Source of the DNA: CAZVEV01 sp964625865
GTDB taxonomy: Bacteria > Planctomycetota > Phycisphaerae > SM23-33
Assembly: GCA_964625865.1 (NCBI GenBank)
Contig: CAZVEV010000361.1
Coordinates: forward strand, 1 to 5,456
Length of the DNA stretch: 5,456 nucleotides
Direction of reading: 5' to 3'
A program made the translations under genes and the position numbers. Under the pieces are notes generated by a model, which was not told the origin of the DNA, made no database searches, and saw nothing but the letters and a program-made list of their open reading frames with translations. Each line of letters begins with the position of its first letter. The stretch's first letter is position 1. This document shows positions 1-5,229 of the stretch, in pieces.

Positions 1-2
1 AA

Positions 3-91
3 CCCCTCACCCCCGGCCTGCCCTGCATAGCTCGCAGAGCGACGCAGGGGCCACCGACGCACCGTCACGCGGAATCAAATCTGCTATCAGT
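3..91 (+). promoter_or_regulatory. Conserved 5' leader block, copy 1 (upstream of gene 1)
   Basis: This noncoding block recurs at 1409-1527 and 5230-5319, each time shortly before the start codon of an exported-protein gene. Copies 1 and 3 differ at about seven positions over some 90 nt, and copies 1 and 2 are identical over 32 nt (46-77 against 1482-1513). The order is a C-rich box (CCCCTCAC), a hairpin at 15-52, a segment ending CACGCGGAATCA, and a closing CTATCAGT box. It ends 17 nt before the ATG, with the ribosome binding site outside it. The promoter and the first part of this leader lie beyond the window edge. I infer a 5' untranslated regulatory leader; a duplicated promoter segment without regulatory function is the alternative. 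Confidence 0.7.
15..52 (+). other. Two-tier hairpin inside leader copy 1
   Basis: CCCTGC (21-26) pairs with GCAGGG (44-49). Inside the loop GCTC (30-33) pairs with GAGC (37-40) around a GCA triloop. GGC (15-17) can pair with GCC (50-52) across a 3-nt bulge. The same arms occur unchanged in copy 3 (5248-5253 with 5271-5276). Copy 2 lacks this hairpin and carries a different insert at the same place. Structure is by hand pairing only. Confidence 0.55.
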
Positions 92-96
92 GATAC

Positions 97-102
97 AGGA
101 GG
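97..102 (+). promoter_or_regulatory. Ribosome binding site of gene 1
   Basis: A full AGGAGG Shine-Dalgarno sequence lies 6 nt upstream of the ATG at 109. It fixes that ATG over the internal methionines at residues 6 and 8. Confidence 0.9.
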
Positions 103-108
103 CACACG

Positions 109-1164
109 ATGAGTATTCGCTCCATGACCATGGGTACTGTCGCCTTAGCGCTCGCCTTTGCAGCGACCGCACAAGCCAACCTCATAACCAACGGCGGTTT
201 TGACACCGACACGAGTGGATGGACGCTCACGGGCAATGTCGTGCGCCACGGCGGCGGTTTCCTGCAGTTCAACAGCGCCAACCTCCCTTCAACCGGACTC
301 GTCACTCAGACGTTCACCACCGTTGCCGATCAGTGGTACATGGCCGAGTACGACGTGCGCAGACATACCGTCGGAGGGGGTCTCGTGGCGGTCGAGGTCG
401 ACCTGTTTGACGGGGCGGGCACGGGAGGCACGACGCTGGGCACGTTGGCGACTTCCACAAACAACGGCACGTTCACAACGCAGACGTTCTACTTCCAGGC
501 GGATTCCGCTTCGACGACCTTCGCCATCGACGACACCACATTCTACAGTATCTCTCAAGACGTTCACGTGGACAATCTCCTGGTGGAGGCCGTTGCGTTC
601 TTGCCCACTGACACCGCAATGAACGTCGCCCGCCTCGGCATCGCCTCGACCAACGCGACGGAACTGTGGTCCAATCGTGTTCCCGAACTGGCCCTCGACG
701 GCAACGCCATCACCAGCCCCGACGGCGGCAACAGCAACAGCACTCCCGTTGTTCTTGATACGATGTTCCATGCTTTGGGCAGCGATCCCCATTACTTGCA
801 GGTGGTTCTGCCAGGCCCGGCCGATATCGACCAAATCGATTTGTTCGGTCGAATCGGCTTTTCGCACCGCCTTGGCCACCGCGTCACCCTGCTCGATGCG
901 AACGACCAAATCGTCGATCAATTCCCCTACGACAACGGAACCGCTGTCACCGATGTGTTCACACCCAATGACGATGGCAACGAAATCGACGGGATGTGGA
1001 ACGACGTGGTGACGATTCGCATCGAAAACACCGAAGGCGAAGCCGCCAACGTGTTGAATATCTCTGAGGTGCGAGCCAACGGCACGTTTGTCCCCGAACC
1101 GGCCACCCTCGCCCTGGCGGCGATCGGCCTGCTGGGGCTGCGGCGGCGCAGACGGCTCGCCTAG
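109..1164 (+). CDS. PEP-CTERM sorted exported protein with two carbohydrate-binding-like domains
   Basis: 351 residues. Residues 1-23 form a signal peptide with a hydrophobic core (VALALAFAA) and a likely cut after AQA, leaving Asn24. Residues 24 to about 160 begin with NLITNGGFD and a nearby SGWT, the usual opening of CBM4/9-like or PEP-CTERM jelly-roll domains, and end with VDNLLVEA. Residues about 172-326 (from NVARLG, with HYLQVVLPGPADIDQIDLFG in the middle) look like a discoidin/F5-8C galactose-binding-like beta-sandwich. The C terminus, 328-351, has VPEPATL, a hydrophobic stretch and five arginines, the PEP-CTERM signal normally processed by exosortase in the inner membrane. No catalytic motif is visible, so binding to polysaccharide or the cell surface is inferred. 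It has its own terminator after the stop and appears to be monocistronic. Domain assignments are by eye; the PEP-CTERM call is the firmest. Confidence 0.92.
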   Translation: MSIRSMTMGTVALALAFAATAQANLITNGGFDTDTSGWTLTGNVVRHGGGFLQFNSANLPSTGLVTQTFTTVADQWYMAEYDVRRHTVGGGLVAVEVDLFDGAGTGGTTLGTLATSTNNGTFTTQTFYFQADSASTTFAIDDTTFYSISQDVHVDNLLVEAVAFLPTDTAMNVARLGIASTNATELWSNRVPELALDGNAITSPDGGNSNSTPVVLDTMFHALGSDPHYLQVVLPGPADIDQIDLFGRIGFSHRLGHRVTLLDANDQIVDQFPYDNGTAVTDVFTPNDDGNEIDGMWNDVVTIRIENTEGEAANVLNISEVRANGTFVPEPATLALAAIGLLGLRRRRRLA

Positions 1165-1189
1165 ACGCCATCGCAACACAGACACCCCG

Positions 1190-1220
1190 CGGGGCGGCCT
1201 TTCATCGGGTCGCCCCGTTT
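1190..1220 (+). terminator. Probable intrinsic terminator of gene 1
   Basis: CGGGGCG (1190-1196) pairs perfectly with CGCCCCG (1211-1217). The stem extends inward through G1197-T1210, C1198-G1209 and C1199-G1208. A short T-rich tail (TTTCATT) follows. It starts 25 nt after the gene 1 stop and lies upstream of the next promoter, so genes 1 and 2 are probably separate transcription units. The T tract is short, which lowers confidence. Confidence 0.65.
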
Positions 1221-1253
1221 CATTCTCAGACGAAGATTCATCACAGATTGACC

Positions 1254-1282
1254 TTGACATGGCCGAGGCCGGGGGGTATATT
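1254..1282 (+). promoter_or_regulatory. Sigma70-type promoter of gene 2
   Basis: TTGACA (1254-1259) matches the -35 consensus exactly. A 17-nt spacer separates it from TATATT (1277-1282), a 5/6 match to the -10 box. TATTAT at 1279-1284 is an overlapping alternative. The predicted start of transcription is near 1289-1290, giving a leader of about 270 nt before the ATG at 1561. The same segment recurs at 5069-5102 upstream of gene 3. Bacterial sigma70 consensus is assumed to apply to this organism. Confidence 0.7.
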
Positions 1283-1292
1283 ATCCGTTATC

Positions 1293-1315
1293 GGCTCAGG
1301 GGTGGTCTCTGGGCC
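1293..1315 (+). other. Hairpin at the predicted 5' end of the gene 2 transcript
   Basis: A 10-bp stem (1293-1302 with 1306-1315) closes on a TGG triloop. It includes three G-U pairs (1296-1312, 1300-1308, 1302-1306). The homologous hairpin at 5110-5130 has Watson-Crick pairs at all three places, so every substitution in the stem keeps pairing. It begins 3-5 nt after the predicted transcription start. Such a position would suit a stabilising 5' stem or the first helix of a leader RNA. Confidence 0.6.
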
Positions 1316-1379
1316 TACGCGAATCCGCGCAATGAGCCTAGCGGAGGCATCAGGTGGCCGGGATCACTGGCACATCACG

Positions 1380-1396
1380 CGAGCGCCGAATGCTCG
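1380..1396 (+). other. Second conserved leader hairpin, unit 2
   Basis: CGAGCG (1380-1385) pairs with TGCTCG (1391-1396) around the 5-nt loop CCGAA, the closing pair being G-U. The homologous site at 5200-5216 has the same loop with a G-C closing pair. An alternative stem (GCCGA 1385-1389 with TCGGC 1394-1398) exists here but is broken in the other copy, which favours the first fold. Confidence 0.5.
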
Positions 1397-1408
1397 GCCT
1401 GCCCCCCA

Positions 1409-1527
1409 CCCCTCACCCTCGGCTTGTTCTGAGCGAAGTCGAAGGGGGCCCGGCTTGCCCTGAGCCTGTCGAACGGGTCAAAGGGGCCACCGACGCACCG
1501 TCACGCGGAATCAGATGTCCTATCAGT
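1409..1527 (+). promoter_or_regulatory. Conserved 5' leader block, copy 2 (upstream of gene 2)
   Basis: The block opens with CCCCTCAC and closes with CCTATCAGT, as in the other copies. It is about 30 nt longer because the CCCTGC hairpin is replaced by a tandem repeat (1420-1477). Its distal part, 1482-1513, is identical to copy 1, and the last 19 nt (1509-1527) are identical to copy 3. It ends 33 nt before the ATG. Together with 1226-1408 it aligns to 5044-5319, so in units 2 and 3 the shared region covers promoter plus leader. Confidence 0.7.
1420..1477 (+). repeat. Tandem pair of dispersed-type GAGC..GTCGAA repeats inside leader copy 2
   Basis: Two units with a 31-nt period each open with CGGCTTG (1420-1426 and 1451-1457). 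The first continues TCTGAGCGAAGTCGAAGG, the second CCTGAGCCTGTCGAACGGG. I recall short repeats of this kind (rc CCCTTCGACAGGCTCAGG) as very widespread in environmental bacterial genomes, but this was not checked here. They sit exactly where copies 1 and 3 carry the CCCTGC hairpin. Confidence 0.6.
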
Positions 1528-1549
1528 TGGATATGGGTTTCCCCTCAGT

Positions 1550-1553
1550 GGAG
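1550..1553 (+). promoter_or_regulatory. Ribosome binding site of gene 2, fixing the start at 1561
   Basis: GGAG lies 7 nt before the ATG at 1561, which opens directly into a signal peptide. The frame is open upstream to an ATG at 1354, but that extension would translate the leader and its repeats and would bury the signal peptide 69 residues inside the protein. Confidence 0.8.
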
Positions 1554-1560
1554 AACAAGC

Positions 1561-4500
1561 ATGTTAAGGCACGTTGTTACTGTCGCGCTGGTGTCGCTGG
1601 CTGTGGTGACCTCAGCGGTGGGGGCGGAGGGGTTCCCGTCCGCCATCACCGAGATTGGCGACTACGAACTGGTCCACACGCTGAACATCCCCAACACGGC
1701 GGCCTACAACACTGCGGGGATCACCTACGCGGTGGATAACACCTCGACGCTGACCCGGCCGTGGGATCGCATCGCCTATTACCTGGAGCTGGACAACGGC
1801 AGCGGGCTGGAGTGGGCCTACGTCTCGACCGACGCGTTCACGCACGACCAGCGCAAGCTGGGCGTTCCCCATCGCAACACGCACGAGTACACGCACCAGC
1901 AGATCCTCTCGAACATGAACGTGTACTCCAACACGTCCAAGGTCACCACCGGCACGGGGATCGCCACCGGCAACATCGAGTTCTGGTCGACCAACTACAG
2001 CGGGACCAACTCGCTGGGCATCCCCAACGCCACCGGCACCCACGACCATGGCGACGCCTACTCAACAGGTAGCAGCCGCGCGCACTACGGGTCGATGCAG
2101 ATCCACAACCACGACATCGACGGCGCCGGCGCGGGCACCACTGCCGAGACGATCTTCGCCTACAACCGCTGGGGGAACAGCGCCAGCTCCAACAGCGACC
2201 TGGGCATCGGCACTGATCCCAACACCGGCCGGGGCAACTACCGCCCCGACTGGACCTTCGCCCAGAACGCCAACACCTACTCGGTCAAGAACCTGAAGGT
2301 GCTGGTGCGCCCCGTCGAGCCGAACGTCTTCACCGACGTGCCCGAGGTCAACGCCAACGGTTACAAACTGACTCACGCCCTGACGATCCCCGACTCCGGG
2401 GCCAACTACAACACCACCGGCGTGCCTTATTCGGTGAACAACCCCGGTAACGCAGGCGGCCCGTTCGACCGCGTGGCCTACTACATGGAACTGAAGACGC
2501 CGGCCGGCACGCGCGAGTTCGCCTACGCCTCGTTCGACGCCCACACGCATGACGCCTCGAAACTCGGCGTGCCCAGCCTCAACCGGAACGTGAAGTTCCA
2601 GCAGAAGGTCTCGAACATGAACGTGGTGTCCAACTCGGCCGTGACCAACGGCACGGGTATCACCACGGGCAACATCGAGTTCTGGCCCAGCAACTACAAC
2701 AAGACCGGCGTGCTGGGCGTGGGGGGCAACGACAACACGTACGACTTCGACGACGGCTCCAACGCCACGATCGGCGACGGCTACGGGTCGATGCAGGTGC
2801 ACAACCACGGCGCCGGCGAGACGGTCATGGCCTATAACCACTGGGGCAACGGCGCCACCGTGCCCCAGGACCTGGGCATCGGCAACAATACCGGCACCCA
2901 CCCCGACTACACGTTCATGCAGAACTCGGGCGACTACGAGGTCAAGAACATGTACGTGCTGGCCAAGCCGATCGACAACCTGGTGACCAACGTCCCGGAG
3001 GCGGCCAACTACGACCTGGTCTACAAGCTGGCCGTGCCCGGCGGGGCGAACACGAACTTCAACGCCAACGGCGTGCCGTACATCGTCGACAACTCCTCGC
3101 AGGTCACCGAGTCGTTCAAGCGCGTGGCCTACTACGTGGAGTTGCAGACCCCCGGCGGGTCGCTCGAATACGCGTGGGTGTCGATGGAGGCGTTCACCGA
3201 TGACGTGACGGAGATCGGCGTCCCGGCCAGCGCCGCCGGGGGCTTTCGCCTGCAGACCACCGTGCAGGACATGAACGTGGTGTCCAATGCAGCCGGCGTG
3301 ACCAACGGCACGGACCTGGACACAGGCAACATCGAATTCTGGTCGGCCAACTACGGCACGGCCAACGAGGCCGGCATCCCCGGCGCCGACGGCGGGAAGT
3401 ATGACTTCGGCGATGACGTTGCGGAGGGCACCCCGGTCGGCTACGGGTCGATGCAGGTGCACAACCACGGCGAGGGCGAGACGATCTTCGCCTACAACGC
3501 CTGGGGCTCGGCGAGTCGGGTCGGCGATCTGGGCATCGGCAACAACGGCAACGGCCACCCCGACTGGACGTTCAAGGACAACGCCGGCAGTTACGAGGTG
3601 AAGAACATCTACGTGCTGGTCGAGCCGGGCCAGATCGCGTTGAGCCTGTCGGATCCGACAGGGCACATCGTGTATCAGCGGGACGGCGACAACCAGGCCG
3701 ACGTGGTGGTCGCCGGCGAGTTCGGCGAGAGCCCCACGCGGATCGAAGCCCGGGCCGTGCCTCGCGACGGGTCCGGCGGCACGGCGACCGATTGGCAGGT
3801 CATCGACGCGGCGCCGGCCGGCGGGGCGTTCAGCTCGACGCTGACCCTCGAGGCGGGCTGGTACGACATCGAAGTGCGGTCGTTCGACGGGACGACGCTG
3901 CTGGGCGAACGGTCGGTCGAGAAGGTCGGCGTGGGCGAAGTGTTCATCACGGCCGGCCAGTCGAACTCGGCCAACAGCGGCGAGGTCGCCCAGACGCCCG
4001 ACGATCCGCGGGTTTCGGCGTTCAGCACGGCGACCGATACCTGGCAGTTCGCGGCCGACCCCCAGCCGGTGGCCACCGGCACCAAGGGCTCGCCCTGGCC
4101 GGAACTGGGCGACCTGCTGGCCGAGGCGCTGGACGTGCCCGTGGCGTTCTGCTCGGTGGGCTGGGGCGGCACGGCGGTATCGCGGTGGGACCCGGACAAC
4201 AACGACCTGTACCCGCGGATCGCCGAGGCCATCGCAGACCTCGAGGAGACCGGCTTCCGCGCGATCCTGTGGCACCAGGGCGAAGCCGACTCCAACGGTG
4301 CCGCCGGCTCGGGCACCTCGGCCGGAGACTACGCCGCCGCCCTGAAGGACGCGATCGACCGGTCGCAGGAGGACGCCGATTGGGAGGTGCCCTGGGGCGT
4401 CGCGATCGTCTCGTACAAGAACACCACGACCACGTCCGATCCTGATGTGACCGACGGCCAGTGGCTGGTGATCAACGGCGACTCGGCCGTCTTCCTCGGC

Positions 4501-4704
4501 GCCAACACCGACACGCTGATCGGGTCCCCCTGGCGTGACAACGATGGGGAGGGCATTCACTTCAGCGAGGCCGGGCTCAACGAGCACGCGCGCCTGTGGT
4601 TCGTGCAGATCTCGACCGAACTGATCCCCGAGCCGGCGACGATTCTTGTCATGATGGCCACAGGCCTTCCCGCTCTGTTGAAGCGTCGGCGCAGCCGAGG
4701 CTGA
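1561..4704 (+). CDS. Exported PEP-CTERM SASA-family (SGNH) carbohydrate esterase with three tandem accessory domains
   Basis: 1047 residues. Residues 1-22 are a signal peptide, cut near AVGA. Three copies of an unnamed domain follow at about 34-251, 268-470 and 484-689, sharing MNVxSN, TGNIEFW, YGSMQxHNH, DLGIG, W/YTF and VKNxxVL blocks. A beta-rich linker (690-790) precedes an SGNH/SASA esterase domain of the sialate O-acetylesterase/CE6 acetylxylan esterase type. Its marks are GQSN at 799-802 (probable nucleophile Ser801), GWGGTAVSRW at 867-876, WHQGE at 904-908, and EGIHFS at 997-1002 with His1000 as probable base. The tail IPEPATILVMM...KRRRSRG (1022-1047) is a PEP-CTERM signal. The likely role is removal of acetyl groups from a polysaccharide or sialic-acid-like sugar outside the cytoplasm, the repeats perhaps binding substrate. 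Substrate cannot be told from sequence. Proteins pairing this accessory domain with esterases are, as I recall, typical of Planctomycetota. Confidence 0.93.
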   Translation: MLRHVVTVALVSLAVVTSAVGAEGFPSAITEIGDYELVHTLNIPNTAAYNTAGITYAVDNTSTLTRPWDRIAYYLELDNGSGLEWAYVSTDAFTHDQRKLGVPHRNTHEYTHQQILSNMNVYSNTSKVTTGTGIATGNIEFWSTNYSGTNSLGIPNATGTHDHGDAYSTGSSRAHYGSMQIHNHDIDGAGAGTTAETIFAYNRWGNSASSNSDLGIGTDPNTGRGNYRPDWTFAQNANTYSVKNLKVLVRPVEPNVFTDVPEVNANGYKLTHALTIPDSGANYNTTGVPYSVNNPGNAGGPFDRVAYYMELKTPAGTREFAYASFDAHTHDASKLGVPSLNRNVKFQQKVSNMNVVSNSAVTNGTGITTGNIEFWPSNYNKTGVLGVGGNDNTYDFDDGSNATIGDGYGSMQVHNHGAGETVMAYNHWGNGATVPQDLGIGNNTGTHPDYTFMQNSGDYEVKNMYVLAKPIDNLVTNVPEAANYDLVYKLAVPGGANTNFNANGVPYIVDNSSQVTESFKRVAYYVELQTPGGSLEYAWVSMEAFTDDVTEIGVPASAAGGFRLQTTVQDMNVVSNAAGVTNGTDLDTGNIEFWSANYGTANEAGIPGADGGKYDFGDDVAEGTPVGYGSMQVHNHGEGETIFAYNAWGSASRVGDLGIGNNGNGHPDWTFKDNAGSYEVKNIYVLVEPGQIALSLSDPTGHIVYQRDGDNQADVVVAGEFGESPTRIEARAVPRDGSGGTATDWQVIDAAPAGGAFSSTLTLEAGWYDIEVRSFDGTTLLGERSVEKVGVGEVFITAGQSNSANSGEVAQTPDDPRVSAFSTATDTWQFAADPQPVATGTKGSPWPELGDLLAEALDVPVAFCSVGWGGTAVSRWDPDNNDLYPRIAEAIADLEETGFRAILWHQGEADSNGAAGSGTSAGDYAAALKDAIDRSQEDADWEVPWGVAIVSYKNTTTTSDPDVTDGQWLVINGDSAVFLGANTDTLIGSPWRDNDGEGIHFSEAGLNEHARLWFVQISTELIPEPATILVMMATGLPALLKRRRSRG
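1660..3627 (+). repeat. Triplicated protein domain within gene 2
   Basis: Coding units at about 1660-2313, 2362-2970 and 3010-3627. Units 2 and 3 share 35 identical nucleotides at 2778-2812 and 3438-3472, exactly 660 nt apart, covering the GYGSMQVHNHG block. Unit 1 is more diverged and has an insertion in the same block (HNHDIDGAGAGTTAET). This fits duplication within the gene, the 2/3 split being more recent or kept similar by conversion. The domain is rich in aromatic and Asn/Gly residues and looks like an all-beta, possibly glycan-binding fold; that is inference. Confidence 0.85.
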
Positions 4705-4706
4705 AA

Positions 4707-4724
4707 TCCCGATGAACATCGGGG
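4707..4724 (+). terminator. Hairpin just after the gene 2 stop, possible terminator
   Basis: CCCGAT (4708-4713) pairs with ATCGGG (4718-4723) around GAAC, with T4707-G4724 as a possible extra wobble pair. It begins 2 nt after the stop codon. No T tract follows, so it is at best a non-canonical terminator or an mRNA 3'-end stabiliser. Confidence 0.35.
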
Positions 4725-4821
4725 CTGGGAATGGGCGGGTTGATAGTGCTTCGGCGCAAGCGATAAGGCACCCGTATGTGCCTCCCGGGACGACTGAACC
4801 GGACGAAGTCCATCAGACGAA
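4725..4821 (+). other. Noncoding stretch with small hairpins after gene 2
   Basis: No gene is credible here. AGGCAC (4766-4771) pairs with GTGCCT (4778-4783). GGAC (4801-4804) pairs with GTCC (4808-4811) around GAA. GTGC (4746-4749) and GCGC (4754-4757) could close a TTCG loop. I do not recognise a known riboswitch. The last bases, TCAGACGAA (4813-4821), match the unit 2 promoter region at 1226-1234. Confidence 0.4.
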
Positions 4822-5043
4822 TGGGTGCGGTCGGTTCTCAGTGGCACAATGGCACCCGTGCGCCGAATCGCCCGCCCCCTTGTGACACAGAGACACAGCG
4901 AACCACTGAGGAACAGAGGGCTTGAGTCAATAGAGACCCAAGAAGCCTTCAGGGCGTTTCTTCTCTGAGTCTCTCGGTTTTCTCAGCGTCTCAGGCGGTT
5001 GCATGTCGATATCTCCACTGCCACTCTCAGCCGACCGCACCCA
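4822..5043. mobile_element. 222-bp imperfect palindrome, MITE-like element
   Basis: The ends are a perfect 13-bp inverted repeat, TGGGTGCGGTCGG at 4822-4834 and its complement at 5031-5043. Pairing resumes inward at AGTGGCA (4840-4846) with 5019-5025, at CCGCC (4872-4876) with 4994-4998, and loosely through a purine-rich arm (ACACAGAGACACAG type, 4881-4919) against 4957-4994. At the centre CTTGAGTC (4921-4928) pairs with GACCCAAG (4935-4942) with one mismatch. All arms share nearly one centre near 4932. No transposase or convincing ORF is inside. Flanks GACGAA (4816-4821) and GGCGAA (5044-5049) could be a degenerate target duplication. The alternative is a fixed structured RNA or regulatory palindrome. 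Confidence 0.55.
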
Positions 5044-5068
5044 GGCGAAGATTCTTCTAAGATAGGCC

Positions 5069-5102
5069 TTGACACGGCCTGGCTTGGGTGGTAAGGTACA
5101 AT
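5069..5102 (+). promoter_or_regulatory. Probable promoter of gene 3, homologous to the gene 2 promoter
   Basis: TTGACA (5069-5074) sits in a segment homologous to 1226-1282 (shared CGAAGATTC, then CCTTGACA and GGCC). The distance from -35 to the 5' hairpin is nearly the same in both units (40 and 41 nt). At the aligned -10 position there is only TAAGGT (5092-5097, 17-nt spacer, poor match). A much better box, TACAAT (5097-5102), lies 22 nt from the -35. Which is used cannot be told; the start of transcription would be about 5104-5110. Confidence 0.5.
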
Positions 5103-5109
5103 TGGGTCA

Positions 5110-5130
5110 GCCCAGGGATGGTCCCTGGGC
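5110..5130 (+). other. Hairpin at the predicted 5' end of the gene 3 transcript
   Basis: GCCCAGGGA (5110-5118) pairs perfectly with TCCCTGGGC (5122-5130) around a TGG loop. It aligns position for position with 1294-1314. The loop is identical and all three stem differences keep pairing. An intrinsic terminator is less likely because no T tract follows. Confidence 0.65.
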
Positions 5131-5199
5131 GCAATTGATTAGCGAGACGAGTTGAACGGATGGATCGGGCGCTGAGAGCCATTTGCACAGAGGATCATC

Positions 5200-5216
5200 C
5201 GAGCGCCGAACGCTCG
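5200..5216 (+). other. Second conserved leader hairpin, unit 3
   Basis: CGAGCG (5200-5205) pairs with CGCTCG (5211-5216) around CCGAA. It matches 1380-1396 with the same loop; the single stem difference changes a G-U pair into G-C. Confidence 0.5.
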
Positions 5217-5229
5217 ACCTCTCGGCAGA

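Noticed and set aside
289..1260. 323-residue minus-strand open frame opposite gene 1
   Set aside because: It is antisense to a clear signal-peptide/PEP-CTERM gene, runs into the terminator and promoter region, and shows no recognisable motif.
1354..1560. N-terminal 69-residue extension of gene 2 from an ATG at 1354
   Set aside because: It would translate the leader block and the GAGC..GTCGAA repeats (giving LSEVEGG and EPVERVKG, a familiar artefact of such repeats). It lacks its own clear ribosome binding site and would bury the signal peptide. ATG 1561 has GGAG at 7 nt.
2062..4719. 885-residue open frame on the minus strand opposite gene 2
   Set aside because: It is a mirror of GC-rich codon use in gene 2. 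The product is a low-complexity Val/Arg/Gly/His-rich sequence with no domain, and the plus-strand gene is firmly identified.
4739..4811. Possible known riboswitch, for example of c-di-GMP type, because of GGGACG and CCGG words
   Set aside because: The conserved core and helix order of GEMM riboswitches are absent, and no gene follows closely on the same strand.
4842..4860. Possible sigma54 promoter (TGGCAC)
   Set aside because: TGGCAC at 4842-4847 has no TTGC at the required -12 spacing. The same holds for TGGCAC near 1368.
4881..4919. Purine-rich ACACAGAGACACAG tract as an independent simple repeat
   Set aside because: It has an imperfect complement at 4957-4994 and shares a centre with the outer inverted repeats, so it is better described as part of the 222-bp palindrome.
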